From Hanleya hanleyi (lineage: Eukaryota; Mollusca; Polyplacophora; Lepidopleurida; Hanleyidae), in NCBI GenBank assembly GCA_036873755.1, contig JAVTVY010020253.1, positions 1-64,000 on the forward strand: a stretch of DNA of 64,000 nucleotides, read 5' to 3'. Shown in pieces: positions 39,997-51,549 of the stretch (positions within the stretch are counted from its first letter, which is position 1; each line of letters opens with the position of its first letter). The notes under the pieces are model-generated. The model made no database searches. It saw only the letters and a list, made by a program, of their open reading frames with translations, and had not been told where the DNA came from. Position numbers and translations under genes: made by a program.

Positions 39997-40706
39997 AAAC
40001 CTCGTTTTGAAGGATCATGCGCAACAAAACCATTTGGTCCCGTATCGCGTGTTCTTGTGTTTTTGTCCTGGATTCGGGTTCGTGTCATCGTATGATAAAC
40101 TGTGGGTTCGTTTGATCGCGGATTCGTAAAGTATTCCTATTCCTTCCAGTCTGTAGACTTGGCTGCAGGTGGTCGCTGCAGCCTTTCTGTCTTCAATCTC
40201 GGTATTCATCAGCGGCCACCAAATGACCACCCGTGCTACCGACTTCATACGTACTATCCCCGGGTATTCACTGTGTAGTTCCTTGAGAAGTGCTGGTCTC
40301 GGTGATGTGGGAATAATTATACTTGTTTCCCAGAGTAAACATCCTTGTTCCACACTGAGCTCATCATGTCTGCTGAAGTTGGGCCATATGTCCACATCGT
40401 GGACCTGATCAATGTGATCAAGCCAAGTTCCATGGCGAAGAGTAGAACACGTAGGAGTACTGGATCCGTTTTAGTTTCCCAGGCAATGTCATGTGCCGTG
40501 ACCGATATTTGTGTGGTCAGTGTCTTTGTCAGAACCATTTCATCATTTTGTTGTGCTTTCTCAGTTGGCATCTCGCTTAAGGGTAGGCGCCACAGACCAT
40601 CGGCATTGTCGTTCGACTTTGATATGCGGTATTGGATGCTGTACTAAAAAGGCGACAGAATCAGTGCCCATCTCTTGACGCGTGACGCTGCCATTTGTGG
40701 TGTACC
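39997..40706 (-). pseudogene. Ty3/Gypsy pol: RNase H end and integrase zinc-binding region
   Basis: Minus strand from 40,700: AASRVKRWALILSPF, a stop, YSIQYRISKSNDNADGLWRL (the NADGLSR-like end of RNase H), then MPTEKAQQNDEM. In the next frame come CLLWETSIIIPTSPRP, LLKELHSEYPGIVRMKSVAR, VVIWWP and CSQV, which is the HHCC-type N-terminal domain of a Gypsy integrase. It ends there; the catalytic core is missing and the following DNA is unrelated. Its 5' continuation is at 45,735, across the inserted 5-kb element. Confidence 0.85.
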
Positions 40707-42975
40707 AGTAGTATATAAACGGGAAATTGGGTCGTATTTACGGGCAGATAACTCTGTTTGAACAATTCCTGGTTATCTCTCCTGATTCGCACATTTCTGC
40801 CCCTAAATAAGACCCAATTTCCCCTTTTACTACTTTTATCACATTGACGTCACTATGACGTCACATCCGATCAGGTGACATCCGGATCACATCCGGATCA
40901 AAGGTCTCTTCCGGTCACGTGACGGCTCAGCAATAAGTCCCTACATTAGACCCCATGGAGTCGTAGCTGCCTTTACACCAATTTGCGATTATGTCTACAT
41001 CCTCTTTCCAAGGTCAATGTGACCTCATATACACTTTCACAGAGAGGTGTCTAGGTGCCCTTTCGGCACTTGGGGCATTCCCGTGAACCGATTAACTACG
41101 GTATTCAAAATGGGTGTGTGCATGTAAAATTAGGATTGGAGTTGAACCTATAAAAAGCGGAACACTGACTCTACCCCTAAAATAGGGAAAACCCCTATCA
41201 ACCAGGTCTAGAGGGGCTAATATCGGTCCTCGGCGGATCGGGGCCTGCCGAGAGAGGCAGGTTGAATTATAGAGGGTGTATGTAAAATTAGGATTAGGTT
41301 TGAACATATGAAAAGCGGAACATGGAGTTTACCGCTAAAATAGGGAAAACCCCTATCAATTAGGTCTGGATTGGGCTAATATGGCTTCCCGGTGGATCGG
41401 GGCCTGCCGAGAGAGGCAGGGTGGGCTAGTGGATGTATGTAAAATTAGGATTGGGACTGAACATATAAAAAACGGAACACGGACGTTACCTCGTTTTGAA
41501 GGATCATGCGCAACAAAACCATTTGGTCCCGTATCGTGTGTTCTTGTGTTTTTGTCCTGGATTCGGGTTCGTGTCATCGTATGATAAACTGTGGGTTCGT
41601 TTGATAGCGGATTCGTAAAGTATTCCTATTCCTTCCAGTCTGTAGACTTGGCTGCAGGTGGTCGCTGCAGCCTTTCTGTCTTCAGTCTCGGTATTCATCA
41701 GCGGCCACCAAATGACCACCCGTGCTACCGACTTCATACGTACTATCCCCGGGTATTCACTGTGTAGTTCCTTGAGAAGTGCTGGTCTCGGTGATGTGGG
41801 AATAATTATACTTGTTTCCCAGAGTAAACATCCTTGTTCCACACTGAGCTCATCATGTCTGCTGAAGTTGGGCCATATGTCCACATCGTGGACCTGATCA
41901 ATGTGATCAAGCCAAGTTCCATGGCGAAGAGTAGAACACGTAGGAGTACTGGATCCGTTTTAGTTTCCCAGGCAATGTCATGTGCCGTGACCGATATTTG
42001 TGTGGTCAGTGTCTTTGTCAGAACCATTTCATCATTTTGTTGTGCTTTCTCAGTTGGCATCTCGCTTAAGGGTAGGCGCCACAGACCATCGGCATTGTCG
42101 TTCGACTTTGATATGCGGTATTGGATGCTGTACTAAAAAGGCGACAGAATCAGTGCCCATCTCTTGACGCGTGACGCTGCCATTTGTGGTGTACCAGTAG
42201 TATATAAACGGGAAATTGGGTCGTATTTACGGGCAGATAACTCTGTTTGAACAATTCCTGGTTATCTCTCCTGATTCGCACATTTCTGCCCCTAAATAAG
42301 ACCCAATTTCCCCTTTTACTACTTTTATCACATTGACGTCACTATGACGTCACATCCGATCAGGTGACATCCGGATCACATCCGGATCAAAGGTCTCTTC
42401 CGGTCACGTGACGGCTCAGCAATAAGTCCCTATATTAGACCCCATGGAGTCGTAGCTGCCTTTACACCAATTTGCGATTATGTCTACATCCTCTTTCCAA
42501 GGTCAATGTGACCTCAGATACACTTTCAAAGAGAGGTGTCTACGTGCCCTTTCGGCACTTGGGGCATTCTCGTGAACCGATTAACTACGGTATTCAAAAT
42601 GGGTGTGTGCATGTAAAATTAGGATTGGGGTTGAACCTATAAAAAGCGGAACACGGACTCTACCCCTAAAATAGGGAAAACCCCTATCAACCAGGTCTAG
42701 AGGGGCTAATATCGGTCCTCGGCGGATCGGGGCCTGCCGAGAGAGGCAGGTTGAATTATAGAGGTGTATGTAAAATTAGGATTAGGTTTGAACATATAAA
42801 AAGCGGAACATGGAGTTTACCGCTAAAATAAGGAAAGCCCCTATCAATTAGGTCTGGAGGGGGCTAATATGGCTTCCCGGTGGATCGGGGCCTGCCGAGA
42901 GAGGCAGGGTGGGCTAGTGGATGTATGTAAAATTAGGATTGGGACTGAACATATAAAAAACGGAACACGGACTTT
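39997..42975. repeat. 1,489-bp tandem duplication across an element boundary
   Basis: 39,997-41,485 is repeated at 41,486-42,974 with only a few substitutions, such as TATCGCGTG against TATCGTGTG. The unit contains the Gypsy fragment, the insertion junction (40,701-40,720 / 42,190-42,209) and the first 780 bp of the inserted element. The repeat junction is at CACGGACGTTA|CCTCG. Very recent. Confidence 0.93.
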
Positions 42976-43200
42976 ACCCCTAAAATAGGGAAACCCCCTA
43001 TCAACCAGGTACAGAGGACCTAATGTCGCTTTCCAGTGCATCGGGGCCTGCTTTGAGAGGCAGGGTGGGTTAGTGGGTGTATGTAAATGTAGGAATGGGA
43101 TTGAACATATATAAAGCAGAACACTGACTTCACATCTAACCCATGGGGAATCATACAGGGAAGTGGGTATTGTGGCATCTGCAGGGTTGCATGTAAGATT
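41095..43200. repeat. 158-bp tandem repeats of the nested element
   Basis: Units start with about AACATATAAAAAGCGGAACA (near 41,145, 41,303 and 41,460, then 42,640, 42,790, 42,950 and 43,107). They contain CCCCTAAAATAGGGAAAACC and a small CCTGCCGAGAGAGGCAGG hairpin. The array is interrupted by the 1,489-bp duplication. A related unit occurs at 25,813-25,970 in element 2's TIR. Confidence 0.85.
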
Positions 43201-44935
43201 AGGATTTGTCCAGAAAATAAAAAAAGCGGAACACGGACTTTACACCTAAACCATGGAGAATCATGGATGTTTTGCGGTTCAAACCATCCCTGGTCCAAAC
43301 GAACTCTCGCTGTTACACCTTAACACCCTATCATAACGCCAAAAACGCCCTAGCATACTGGTTTTTTCTTTCTGGAAAACCCCTGTTCTATTTACAGATT
43401 ACTCGGGAGTAGTAGAGAACGGGAAGTTTCGGAGGTGCAATGAAGAGCGTTTGGGGAGGGCCTTTTCCATCCGGCTATCTGGTATAGTTACTTTAGCGTA
43501 TGAGAAGGAGGAGAGGGAGTGAGGAGGAGGAAGGAGTGGGAAGTGGCCATGATGGCAGGGTTGCATGTAAAATTAGGGTTTGTCTCGAAAATATAAAAGG
43601 AGAACACGGACTTTACACCTAAACCATGGGGAATCATGGGCGTTTTGGGGTCCACTATTGCTACGATTGGGGCGTGGGATCTGTGACGTCATTGGCGACG
43701 TCATCAGTACGAGTAGCACCCAAAGTGGGCATTTTAGGTGTGTGAAGGAAGGTGTTTGAGGTAGAGATGGACCATCCGTGGTCCGAATGCGTCGTCTGAG
43801 GTGTCATCTTGTAGCAACGCCCGCCAACGCCAAGCTTAAAGCTTCAACGCCCTAGTGAAATAGCTCAGGAGCTCTAATTTTCCAGATATTCCATGGAATT
43901 GTCACTAATTTATCGAAATGCAGTGACGCCCGTCAACATATAAAAAACGGAACACGGACTTTACCCCTAAAATAGGGAAACCCCCTATCAACCAGGTATA
44001 GAGGACCTAATGTCGCTTTCCAGTGCATCGGGGCCTGCTTTGAGAGGCAGGGTGGGTTAGTGGGTGTATGTAAATGTAGGAATGGGATTGAACATATATA
44101 AAGCAGAACACTGACTTCACATCTAACCCATGGGGAATCATACAGGGAAGTGGGTATTGTGGCATCTGCAGGGTTGCATGTAAGATTAGGATTTGTCCAG
44201 AAAATAAAAAAAGCGGAACACGGACTTTACACCTAAACCATGGAGAATCATGGATGTTTTGCGGTTCAAACCATCCCTGGTCCAAACGAACTCCCGCTGT
44301 TACACCTTAACACCCTATCATAACGCCAAAAACGCCCTAGCATACTGGTTTTTCTTTCTGGAAACCCCTGTTCTATTTACAGATTACTCGGGAGTAGTAG
44401 AGAACGAGAAGTTTCGGAGGTGCAATGAAGAGCGTTTGGGGAGGGCCTTTTCCATCCGGCTATCTGGTATAGTTACTTTAGCGTATGTGAGGAGTAGGTG
44501 GAGGAGGAGGAGGAGAAGGAGGAGAAGGAGTGAGGAGGAGGAAGGAGTGGGAAGTGGCCATGATGGCAGGGTTGCATGTAAAATTAGGATTTGTCTCGAA
44601 AATATAAAAGTAGAACACGGACTTTACACCTAAACCATGGGGAATCATGGATGTTTTGGGGTCCACTATTGCTACGATTGGGGCGTGGGATCTGTGACGT
44701 CATTGGCGACGTCATCAGTACGAGTAGCACCCAAAGTGGGCATTTTAGGTGTGTGAAGGAAGGTGTTTGAGGTAGAGATGGACCATCCGTGGTCCGAATG
44801 CGTCGTCTGAGGTGTCATCTTGTAGCAACGCCCGCCAACGCCAAGCTTAAAGCTTCAACGCCCTAGTGAAATAGCTCAGGAGCTCTAATTTTCCAGATAT
44901 TCCATGGAATTGTCACTAATTTATCGAAATGCAGT
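42955..44935. repeat. 987-bp tandem duplication
   Basis: 42,955-43,941 and 43,942-44,928 are near-identical (for example ATCGGGGCCTGCTTTGAGAG at 43,038 and 44,025). The second copy differs by a GGAGGAGGA expansion near 44,490-44,520. The breakpoints lie in the 158-bp repeat family. Confidence 0.9.
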
Positions 44936-45030
44936 GACGCCCGTCAACGCCCGTCGTTACGCCTTAACGCCCTATATGTACGCCTTAACGCCCGTCTCAA
45001 CGCCTTAACGTCCTATCCCAACGCCCTAGC
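44936..45030. repeat. AACGCCCTA/AACGCCCGTC microarray
   Basis: Short imperfect 9-18-bp direct repeats (CAACGCCCGTC, CCTTAACGCCCTAT) just inside the tRNA-like sequence. Confidence 0.75.
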
Positions 45031-45179
45031 GCACATAGACCAGTCAATCGGCGGGCTGAGGAAGTAACCAATCAGTGCAGCCATGAGGGCATTCACAGCG
45101 TACACACCGCGACATGTAAAAGCATGTAACAAAATGTAGCACTATATATGACTCATTATGTTCATCATAATCAACGTTG

Positions 45180-45231
45180 GTCAGGATGGCCGAGTAGTCT
45201 AAGGCGCCAGTCTTAAGTGCTGGTCCACATA
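45180..45231 (+). tRNA. Truncated tRNA-Leu(UAA)-like sequence
   Basis: GTCAGGATGGCCGAGTAGTC, TAAGGCGCCA and CCAGTCTTAAGTGCTGG give the acceptor 5' strand, an A-box-type D arm and a 5-bp anticodon stem with loop CTTAAGT (anticodon TAA). The T arm and 3' acceptor strand are absent; a GAGCTCTTGGA repeat follows. It is a tRNA pseudogene or the head of a tRNA-derived SINE, carried inside the nested element. Confidence 0.6.
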
Positions 45232-45734
45232 TGGGGCGGAGCTCTTGGATCGCAGCTCTTGGAGCTCGGAGATCTTGGAGTCTGAGCTTGGAGCTCTTGG
45301 AGCTCAGAACTCAGAAGGGGCGTCATCGTACGCATGCGCACGCACCTGTGATGCACCCGCAACCTGGTGTACCCTATGCCATACGGGTTATAGGGTAAAG
45401 GGTGCACAACAGGGGTATCTGGGGTCACATTGACCTTGGAAAGGGGATGTAGACATAGGGATCGCAAATTGGTGTAAAGGCAGCTACGACTCCACCGGGT
45501 ATAATGTAGGAGATTATTGCTGGGCCGTCACGTGACCGGAAGTGACCTTTGATCCGGATGTGACCCGGATGTCACCTGATCGGATGTGACGTCATAGTGA
45601 CGTCAGTTTGATAAAAGTAGTGAAAGGAGAAATTGGGTCTTTATAGGGGCAGAAATGTGCAAACCAGGAATTGTTCAAGCAGAGTTATCTGCCCCTAAAT
45701 GCGACCCAATTTCCCGTTTATATACTAAGGTACC

Positions 45735-46770
45735 CTTAGATGGTGAGAGCAGATTCAGCAATGGACGGTGATCCGTCACTAGTGTAAACTTGCTATCCGG
45801 CAAGTACTATCGAAATTTGGTGACTCCGAAAATGATTCCGAATCTTTCTTGTTGTTCATTTCCATCAATTTTTTACTGGAGCACTGTGCCAACGCGTCGC
45901 ATACCAAGATGATGTGCTTGTCCGGAACGTGATGCACTAACAACGTATCAGTGGTCAAGTCTTTTTTGTTGAAATCAAATGCTTGCCGATGCATCTGATT
46001 CCATCTGATTCCATATGACCTCTTCAGGAGGTCATATAGAGGACCTAATCTGGTTGCTAGGTTCTGCGACACATTTTGCCGTTGTAGTCCATAATGGATG
46101 GCACAAACTTCGTCCATAATTTGGTGTTGCCCGTCTTTGTCGATGGAGACGGCAAAGTATTCAACTTTCGGCAAGAAAAAATTTCACTTGATGCACTGTA
46201 ATCGAATGCCTTATTCCTCTAGTGTCTTCAGAACACGTAGAAGTTTGCGCATGTGATAGTCCCGGTCACAACCGGTCACCAGTATGTCATCGAAGTACGA
46301 AAATGCTCCTAGAATACCTTTCAGTGTAGTCTCTATTTCTCGTTGGAAAAAAAGAAGGGCCGTGCTGATTCCATATGGAAGGCGCCGATACATATACAAT
46401 CTCTTGCTTATTATTATCGTGGTCAAGGGCCGCGACGCTTCCTTCAGCTTCAGTTATTGATACGCTTGGTGTAAATCGAGCTCCGTCAATTCTTGATCTC
46501 CGTTGAAGATGGCCAGTAATTCCTCCATTTTTGAAATGGGGTAGCTATCCAGACTGACATAGCTACTTTGTAGTCACCTCATAGTGGTATATCTCCATTA
46601 GGCTTCGCAAACAGAACTACTGGTGTTGCCAGTGTCAGTATTTCACTTTCTAAAATGATGTCTTCTGCCTCCAATCTGTCGATTGCAACTTCCACTTTAT
46701 CGTGAAGAGCGAATGGAACAGATCTTGCTTCGCAGAATACAGGTTTTGCATCATCCATTAAGTCATCCAC
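45735..46770 (-). pseudogene. Ty3/Gypsy reverse transcriptase and RNase H
   Basis: Read from 46,770 downward: VFCEARSVPFALHDKVEVAI, DRLEAEDIILESE (RT start), ELDLHQAYQ-like, RRLPYGISTA..FQREIE, then the catalytic YFDDILV in the 46,426-46,211 frame. From 46,174 comes the connection and RNase H (AFDFNKKDLTTDTLLVHHV, ILVCDA, then FTLVTDHRPLLNLLSPSKGT at 45,785-45,735). Stops and frameshifts interrupt it. The reading continues at 40,700 after the inserted element. Confidence 0.88.
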
Positions 46771-46789
46771 CTTTCAGATGCCCCACTCA

Positions 46790-47236
46790 ATCCCGGAATA
46801 ACTCGGGGAATGCACTCTTTAATTGCTGTGCAAACTGCTCGGGGCACTGGTGACGAAGTTAATTTCCACAATTTTGCCGATCAATTTTTCCACGGATCTA
46901 GGTGTTGAAGCCAGTCTCTACTAGCTAACGATGGTATTTTACTTTGGACTACGAGGAGTTTGAATTCCTGCGTTTTTTCCATCGCCGACAGAAACATTAG
47001 CGGTCACTTGTGCTTTAACTGGAATTAATTGACCACAATATGCGGGGTGTTTTGCTGGACTTGGCTGGATTTCCATGTTCTGGAAAACACCTGTATTTGC
47101 CTGTTCCTTGATAACGGTCAATGGTGAACGGTATCTGCCTCAAATCGAATTGTTTTTCCGTTGACATGTACTTTGTTCGACTGTGTGTTGTCGGAGTGCT
47201 GATTGAAGAGATTTCAAATAAATCCTGCAGATTCAA
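46790..47236 (-). pseudogene. Ty3/Gypsy protease-RT linker region
   Basis: Frames in this stretch give YMSTEKQFDLRQIPFTIDRY and PAYCGQLIPVKAQVTANV. In the duplicate at 51.31-51.55 kb, where the frame is kept further, they continue KLLVVQGKIPSLASRDWLQH. The x-R-D-W-L end is characteristic of the C-terminal part of Gypsy aspartic proteases. Confidence 0.7.
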
Positions 47237-47239
47237 ATA

Positions 47240-48560
47240 ACTGGTATCTTTAAATCTTTAACATACTTAGCCTTCTGCCTGCTTTCAGGTTATGAAATTT
47301 GAGGTCTTTAAGACGACAGGGCTTGTGCGCGTGATCTCAGTCGTCTCAGACACAGGGATGGTCTTCATAAAACCTATACAATAATAGTTTCCAAGGTCCG
47401 GATTCTGAGATTTCTCGAAGTCTTGACAACCTCTTTAAATGAGAGAGGATACAACGAAAACGAAGTTCAATGTCTGTTGAATATTAAGCCGATTTATTGT
47501 AAATTCATTCCACCTAACTTAGGAATGACCGGCATCATTTGGCAGGCAGACTGGCACAACTTCATCAACATCAGTCCATTCTGTAAACAGTCATTTTCGG
47601 AACTGGAGATAGCAATAACTATTTATCGGAGACATGAGCCTCTGTGAGACCTGATGGTTCAGCCATCAGAGAGACCTGGTGTTACTAGTCTGACTATATG
47701 TGCCGTTCATTCCGTTATATACATAGCTAGACGTTACAATGTCAATTTAACCCGGCATAAATGTCCTTACAAATTCGGTACAATTATGACTAGCAAATCA
47801 CAAAACTGTCGCATTGTATAAATTTATTTGTCAAAACCAAGGTTAAATCATTACACTTACATGAACGGTTTCTATGTTATCTGTATAAATTTGAACTTAC
47901 ATAACTGATTCTCACAAATAGTTGTGTATGCAATAACCGACCTAAAGGGTCATGGAATAGTATTTCGGAAATAGGTTTGTCAAAACACATCACAATATCA
48001 AGGTCGCATGCACACAGATTTATATAAAATTGGTAAATGAAAAGTCAGAATTTATGCATTTATATGGTGGCCCAGAATCGATATTTCACAAGGTGTAGCC
48101 GTACGGGTTACCAAATAAGCTATGTCAAGGTGTACTTCTTTATTACACCTTCTGCATACAGCAATTTATGATGGCAATTTGGGACGTATTGTTGTGGAGA
48201 AGTGCACCGGATGGCAGCCTTTGACTCTTCCTATGGCTTGGTGGGGTAGGCTTTGGAAGTTTTGTTGAAAAATTCGATATGTTTGATGTGCCTTGTCAAA
48301 TGTAAGACATCCTGTGCCTGATTGGTTCATTTAATAACCCAGCCACGGATGTCCGCTCTATTATCGTGCGTTTTTTTGTTTTTTTGTTTTTTGGAATGTA
48401 TAAAAAAGAATTCCACGAAATGACATGAAAACTGACCCGACGATTGCTGAGGTCGCCAACTTTCTTCCCTTAAGAATTCCATCGATGACGTTAATCCTCT
48501 GACAGTCCTCTGCTGAGCGTTTTAGCCTTGTGACACATGCAATTATGTCTCCATCTGGAC
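47240..48560. other. Gypsy-associated sequence without recognisable genes
   Basis: Duplicated at 51,680-53,001. It contains a homopolymer-rich tract (48,370-48,391; pure T in the duplicate at 52,810-52,831) and no frame I can assign. It may be diverged gag or another inserted element. Confidence 0.5.
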
Positions 48561-49450
48561 CCCCTACATCCGACCGTCGCCAGCCGGTGAAACGGTGGTC
48601 AGCCGGTGAGGCTATTTTCGCAACACAGGTGAGATGGTGTTAGATATTTGGATTTCTTTCACATCTCTTCTGAGGTCATGGGCAATATTAATGGATATTC
48701 ATTCATGGGAAATAACAGTCGTCATTTCAATCGTTCGGTTACATATCAGAACGCCTTGTACTTAAAGATATCGTACGAACACGCGGAGCGATGCTGTTTT
48801 CTAGCGAAGTTTCGTTTTCAAACTGTTCTTATCGCTAATTACTGACACTTATGGATGCATATTAATATGCGTAATTATTCCCTATTCAATGCTCTTTGTA
48901 TGTCACCCAAACTTCGATGGATTTAATTGGCGTAAGCATTGATATTAATTAAAAAGTCACACGGTGTGCGTCTATCCATGCTACGGTGAACAGCACGAGC
49001 ATGCTACGCACTTTTCTTGATGCTGTTCACCGTAGCCTGGATAGATGCATATGGTGTGACTTTTCCAATAATATCAGTATTTACGCGAATTAAATTCATT
49101 GAAGTTTGGGTGACATACAAAGAGCATTGAATAAGGAATAATTACACATGATAATCTATTCCGATTAGTGTCAGTTATTAGCGGTACGAACAACTTTAAA
49201 ACTTCGCTCGAAAAAAGCATCGCTCTCCGTGTTTGTATGATATCTTTAAGTACAATGCGTTCTGCTACGTAACTGAACGATTAAACTGACGTCTGTTATT
49301 TCCCTTGAATAAATATCCATTAATATTGCCCATAACCTCACAAGATATGTGACAGAAATCCAAATTGCTAACACCACCTCGCCTTATTGCGAAAATATGC
49401 CCCACCGGCTGACCACCGTTTCACCGGCTGGCGACGGTCGGATTTAGGGG
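48561..49450. mobile_element. 890-bp foldback MITE
   Basis: Starts CCCCTACATCCGACCGTCGC and ends with the near-complement GACGGTCGGATTTAGGGG. The arms (over 400 bp each) remain complementary almost to the centre near 49,005, where GCTACGGTGAACAGCA pairs with TGCTGTTCACCGTAGC. It lies downstream of the gag frame of the Gypsy copy. No ORF, so non-autonomous. Duplicated at 53,002-53,891. Confidence 0.85.
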
Positions 49451-49536
49451 ATGATCTGTACCTTGTACATCTGTTGAATGTACACCGTGCTATGATTACA
49501 TTTTGATGGTGGGTTCAATTGATCAGAGTTTCTTTA

Positions 49537-49779
49537 TTATAGCACTGTAACCTGCCCCTCACACTTTGGCGGGAGCGAATAAATTGTGAGCCAGTTTGTA
49601 CCAATCATCCCCAAAACTAGAAATAAGAATATGCGTTCTCCTTGTGGGGCATCACTTATTTGATTTGCCTCCATGCAGGAGTGAAATCTTTCAGCAAAAG
49701 TTTGAAAGTCTTCTCGCTTACCAGTAAAGAGAATTGGTACTGCGAAACCCGTGGCATGTTGCTGTGGTTCGTTTCCCAT
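49537..49779 (-). pseudogene. Ty3/Gypsy gag fragment
   Basis: MGNEPQQHATGFAVPILFTG, KREDFQTFAERFHSCMEANQ: the F.G..xDF..F..RF pattern of Gypsy gag N-terminal/capsid regions. It is truncated after about 80 codons near the foldback MITE. Its duplicate is at 54,000-54,218. Confidence 0.7.
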
Positions 49780-50139
49780 TTCGTTGTTTGATTTCGAAAT
49801 TCAATGTAGCTGTAGGATGTACAGAGGAAAAACACTGGAAGGTCAGTTTAGTTTTCCGTCTAAAACACAAGGCAGGCAATGACTGGCGTGGTTTGCAAAG
49901 TCTGTAGACACTTGGCTTCAATACTTCGTCACCAATCTATTGTGTACTGACATCAAAGACAAGAATTTCACGATAAAAGAACAGAGTGTATTCTCGAAAC
50001 ATCTACAGCATGATAGGGGTCATTTCAAACTCGCCTCGTGCTAACGTACTATAGTGCATTTCAATACTGCAGCCACACATGCATTACGTAAGCCACTATA
50101 ACGTATTTCATACTGCGCATAATACATGTATATAACAGG

Positions 50140-50370
50140 TTCGTATGTTATTATCGTGCGTTTTCGTCTTTTATCGTGGTTTCGTCTTTTATCGCGTTTT
50201 CGTCTGTTACTATCGTGGGTTCGTGTCTTATTATCGTGTTTAGTCTGTTGTTATAAGTTCTTATGTTATTATCATGTTTTCTTCTGATGTTATCGTGGAT
50301 TCGTATAGTATCCTTTGTTTGTCTATTAATTTCGCAGGTTCGTGTCGTGGGTTCGCGTTTATGGCATGAC
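50140..50370. repeat. Degenerate TTATCGTG/TTTCGTCT repeat
   Basis: About a dozen imperfect units of TATCGTGnnTTCGTCTTT. A similar string (GGTTCGTGTCATCGTATGAT) lies left of the integrase fragment at 40.08 kb. Confidence 0.65.
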
Positions 50371-50763
50371 GCTTTCCCTTCTCGACCATCATAGTTCTCC
50401 GAGTGAACGTGTCTCAGCGATCTTTGATTGTCACTGTCCATATGAACATCACCTGAGAACTTGTGTTGCTGAGTCTTTCTATTGCCCTACATAGTTTGAA
50501 TATACCGAAATAGATCCACTGCATTGGATATAATACGACAAGTGAGTGAATCTGATTTAACGTCGCTTTCAATATAATATGATGAGCTATAACGTCCTAT
50601 CCCAACGCCCTAGCGCACATAGACCAGTCAATCGGCGGGCTGGGGAAGTAACCAATCAGTGCAGCCATGAGGGCATTCACGGCGTACACACCGCGACATG
50701 TAAAAGCATGTAACAAAATGTAGCACTATATATGACTCATTATGTTCATCATAATCAACGTTG

Positions 50764-50815
50764 GTCAGGATGGCCGAGTAGTCTAAGGCGCCAGTCTTAA
50801 GTGCTGGTCCACATA
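50764..50815 (+). tRNA. Truncated tRNA-Leu(UAA)-like sequence, duplicate
   Basis: Identical over the tRNA-like part to 45,180-45,231 and present through the segmental duplication. Lacks a T arm. Confidence 0.6.
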
Positions 50816-51309
50816 TGGGGCGGAGCTCTTGGATCGCAGCTATTTGAGCTCGGAGATCTTGGAGTCTGAGCTTGGAGCTCTTGGAGCTCAGAACTCAGAA
50901 GGGGCGTCATCGTACGCATGCGCACGCACCTGTGATGCACCCGCACCCTGGTGTACCCTATGCCATACGGGTTATAGGGTAAAGGGTGCACAACAGGGGT
51001 ATCTGGGGTCACAGTGACCTTGGAAAGGGGATGTAGACATAGGGATCGCAAATTGGTGTAAAGGCAGCTAGGAGCTTATTGCTGGGCCGTCACGTGACCG
51101 GAAGTGACCTTTGATCCGGATGTGACCCGGATGTCACTTTATCGTGAAGAGCGAATGGAACAGAATACAGGTTTTGCATCATCCATTAAGTCATCCACCT
51201 TTCAGATGCCCCACTCAATCCCGGAATAACTCGGGGAATGCACTCTTTAATTGCTGTGCAAACTGCTCGGGGGCACTGGTGACGAAGTTAATTTCCACAA
51301 TTTTGCCGA

Positions 51310-51549
51310 TCAATTTTTCCACGGATCTAGGTGTTGAAGCCAGTCTCTACTAGCTAACGATGGTATTTTACCTTGGACTACGAGGAGTTTGAATTCCTGC
51401 GTTTTTCCATCGCCGACAGAAACATTAGCGGTCACTTGTGCTTTAACTGGAATTAATTGACCACAATATGCGGGGTGTTTTGCTGGACTTGGCTGGATTT
51501 CCATGTTCTGGAAAACACCTGTATTTGCCTGTTCCTTGATAACGGTCAA
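51310..51549 (-). pseudogene. Gypsy protease C-terminal region, duplicate
   Basis: Open for 79 codons: NMEIQPSPAKHPAYCGQLIP, VKAQVTANVSVGDGK, then LLVVQGKIPSLASRDWLQH. It lacks the one-base T insertion that shifts the 46.9-47.1 kb copy. Confidence 0.7.

Larger units (their letters stand above)
40707..45728. mobile_element. Non-coding element with Polinton-type ends, nested in Gypsy
   Basis: It starts AGTAGTATATAAACGGGAAA and ends with the complement (TTTCCCGTTTATATACTAA). It is flanked by TGTACC (40,701-40,706) and GGTACC (45,729-45,734), a 6-bp duplication with one mismatch. Removing it rejoins the Gypsy RNase H frame (SPSKGT .. TPQMAASRVKRWAL). Inner TIR sequence (40,707-41,060 against 45,430-45,728) includes GGTCACGTGACGG and CRE sites. 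No genes were found inside; the interior is 158-bp repeats, segmental duplications and a tRNA-like piece. The first 12 bases equal those of element 1, so I infer a Polinton-mobilised MITE-like derivative. Confidence 0.75.

Noticed and set aside
40015..42060. Two separate Gypsy insertions at 40 and 41.5 kb
   Set aside because: They are near-identical including the border with the nested element, so they are one tandem duplication.
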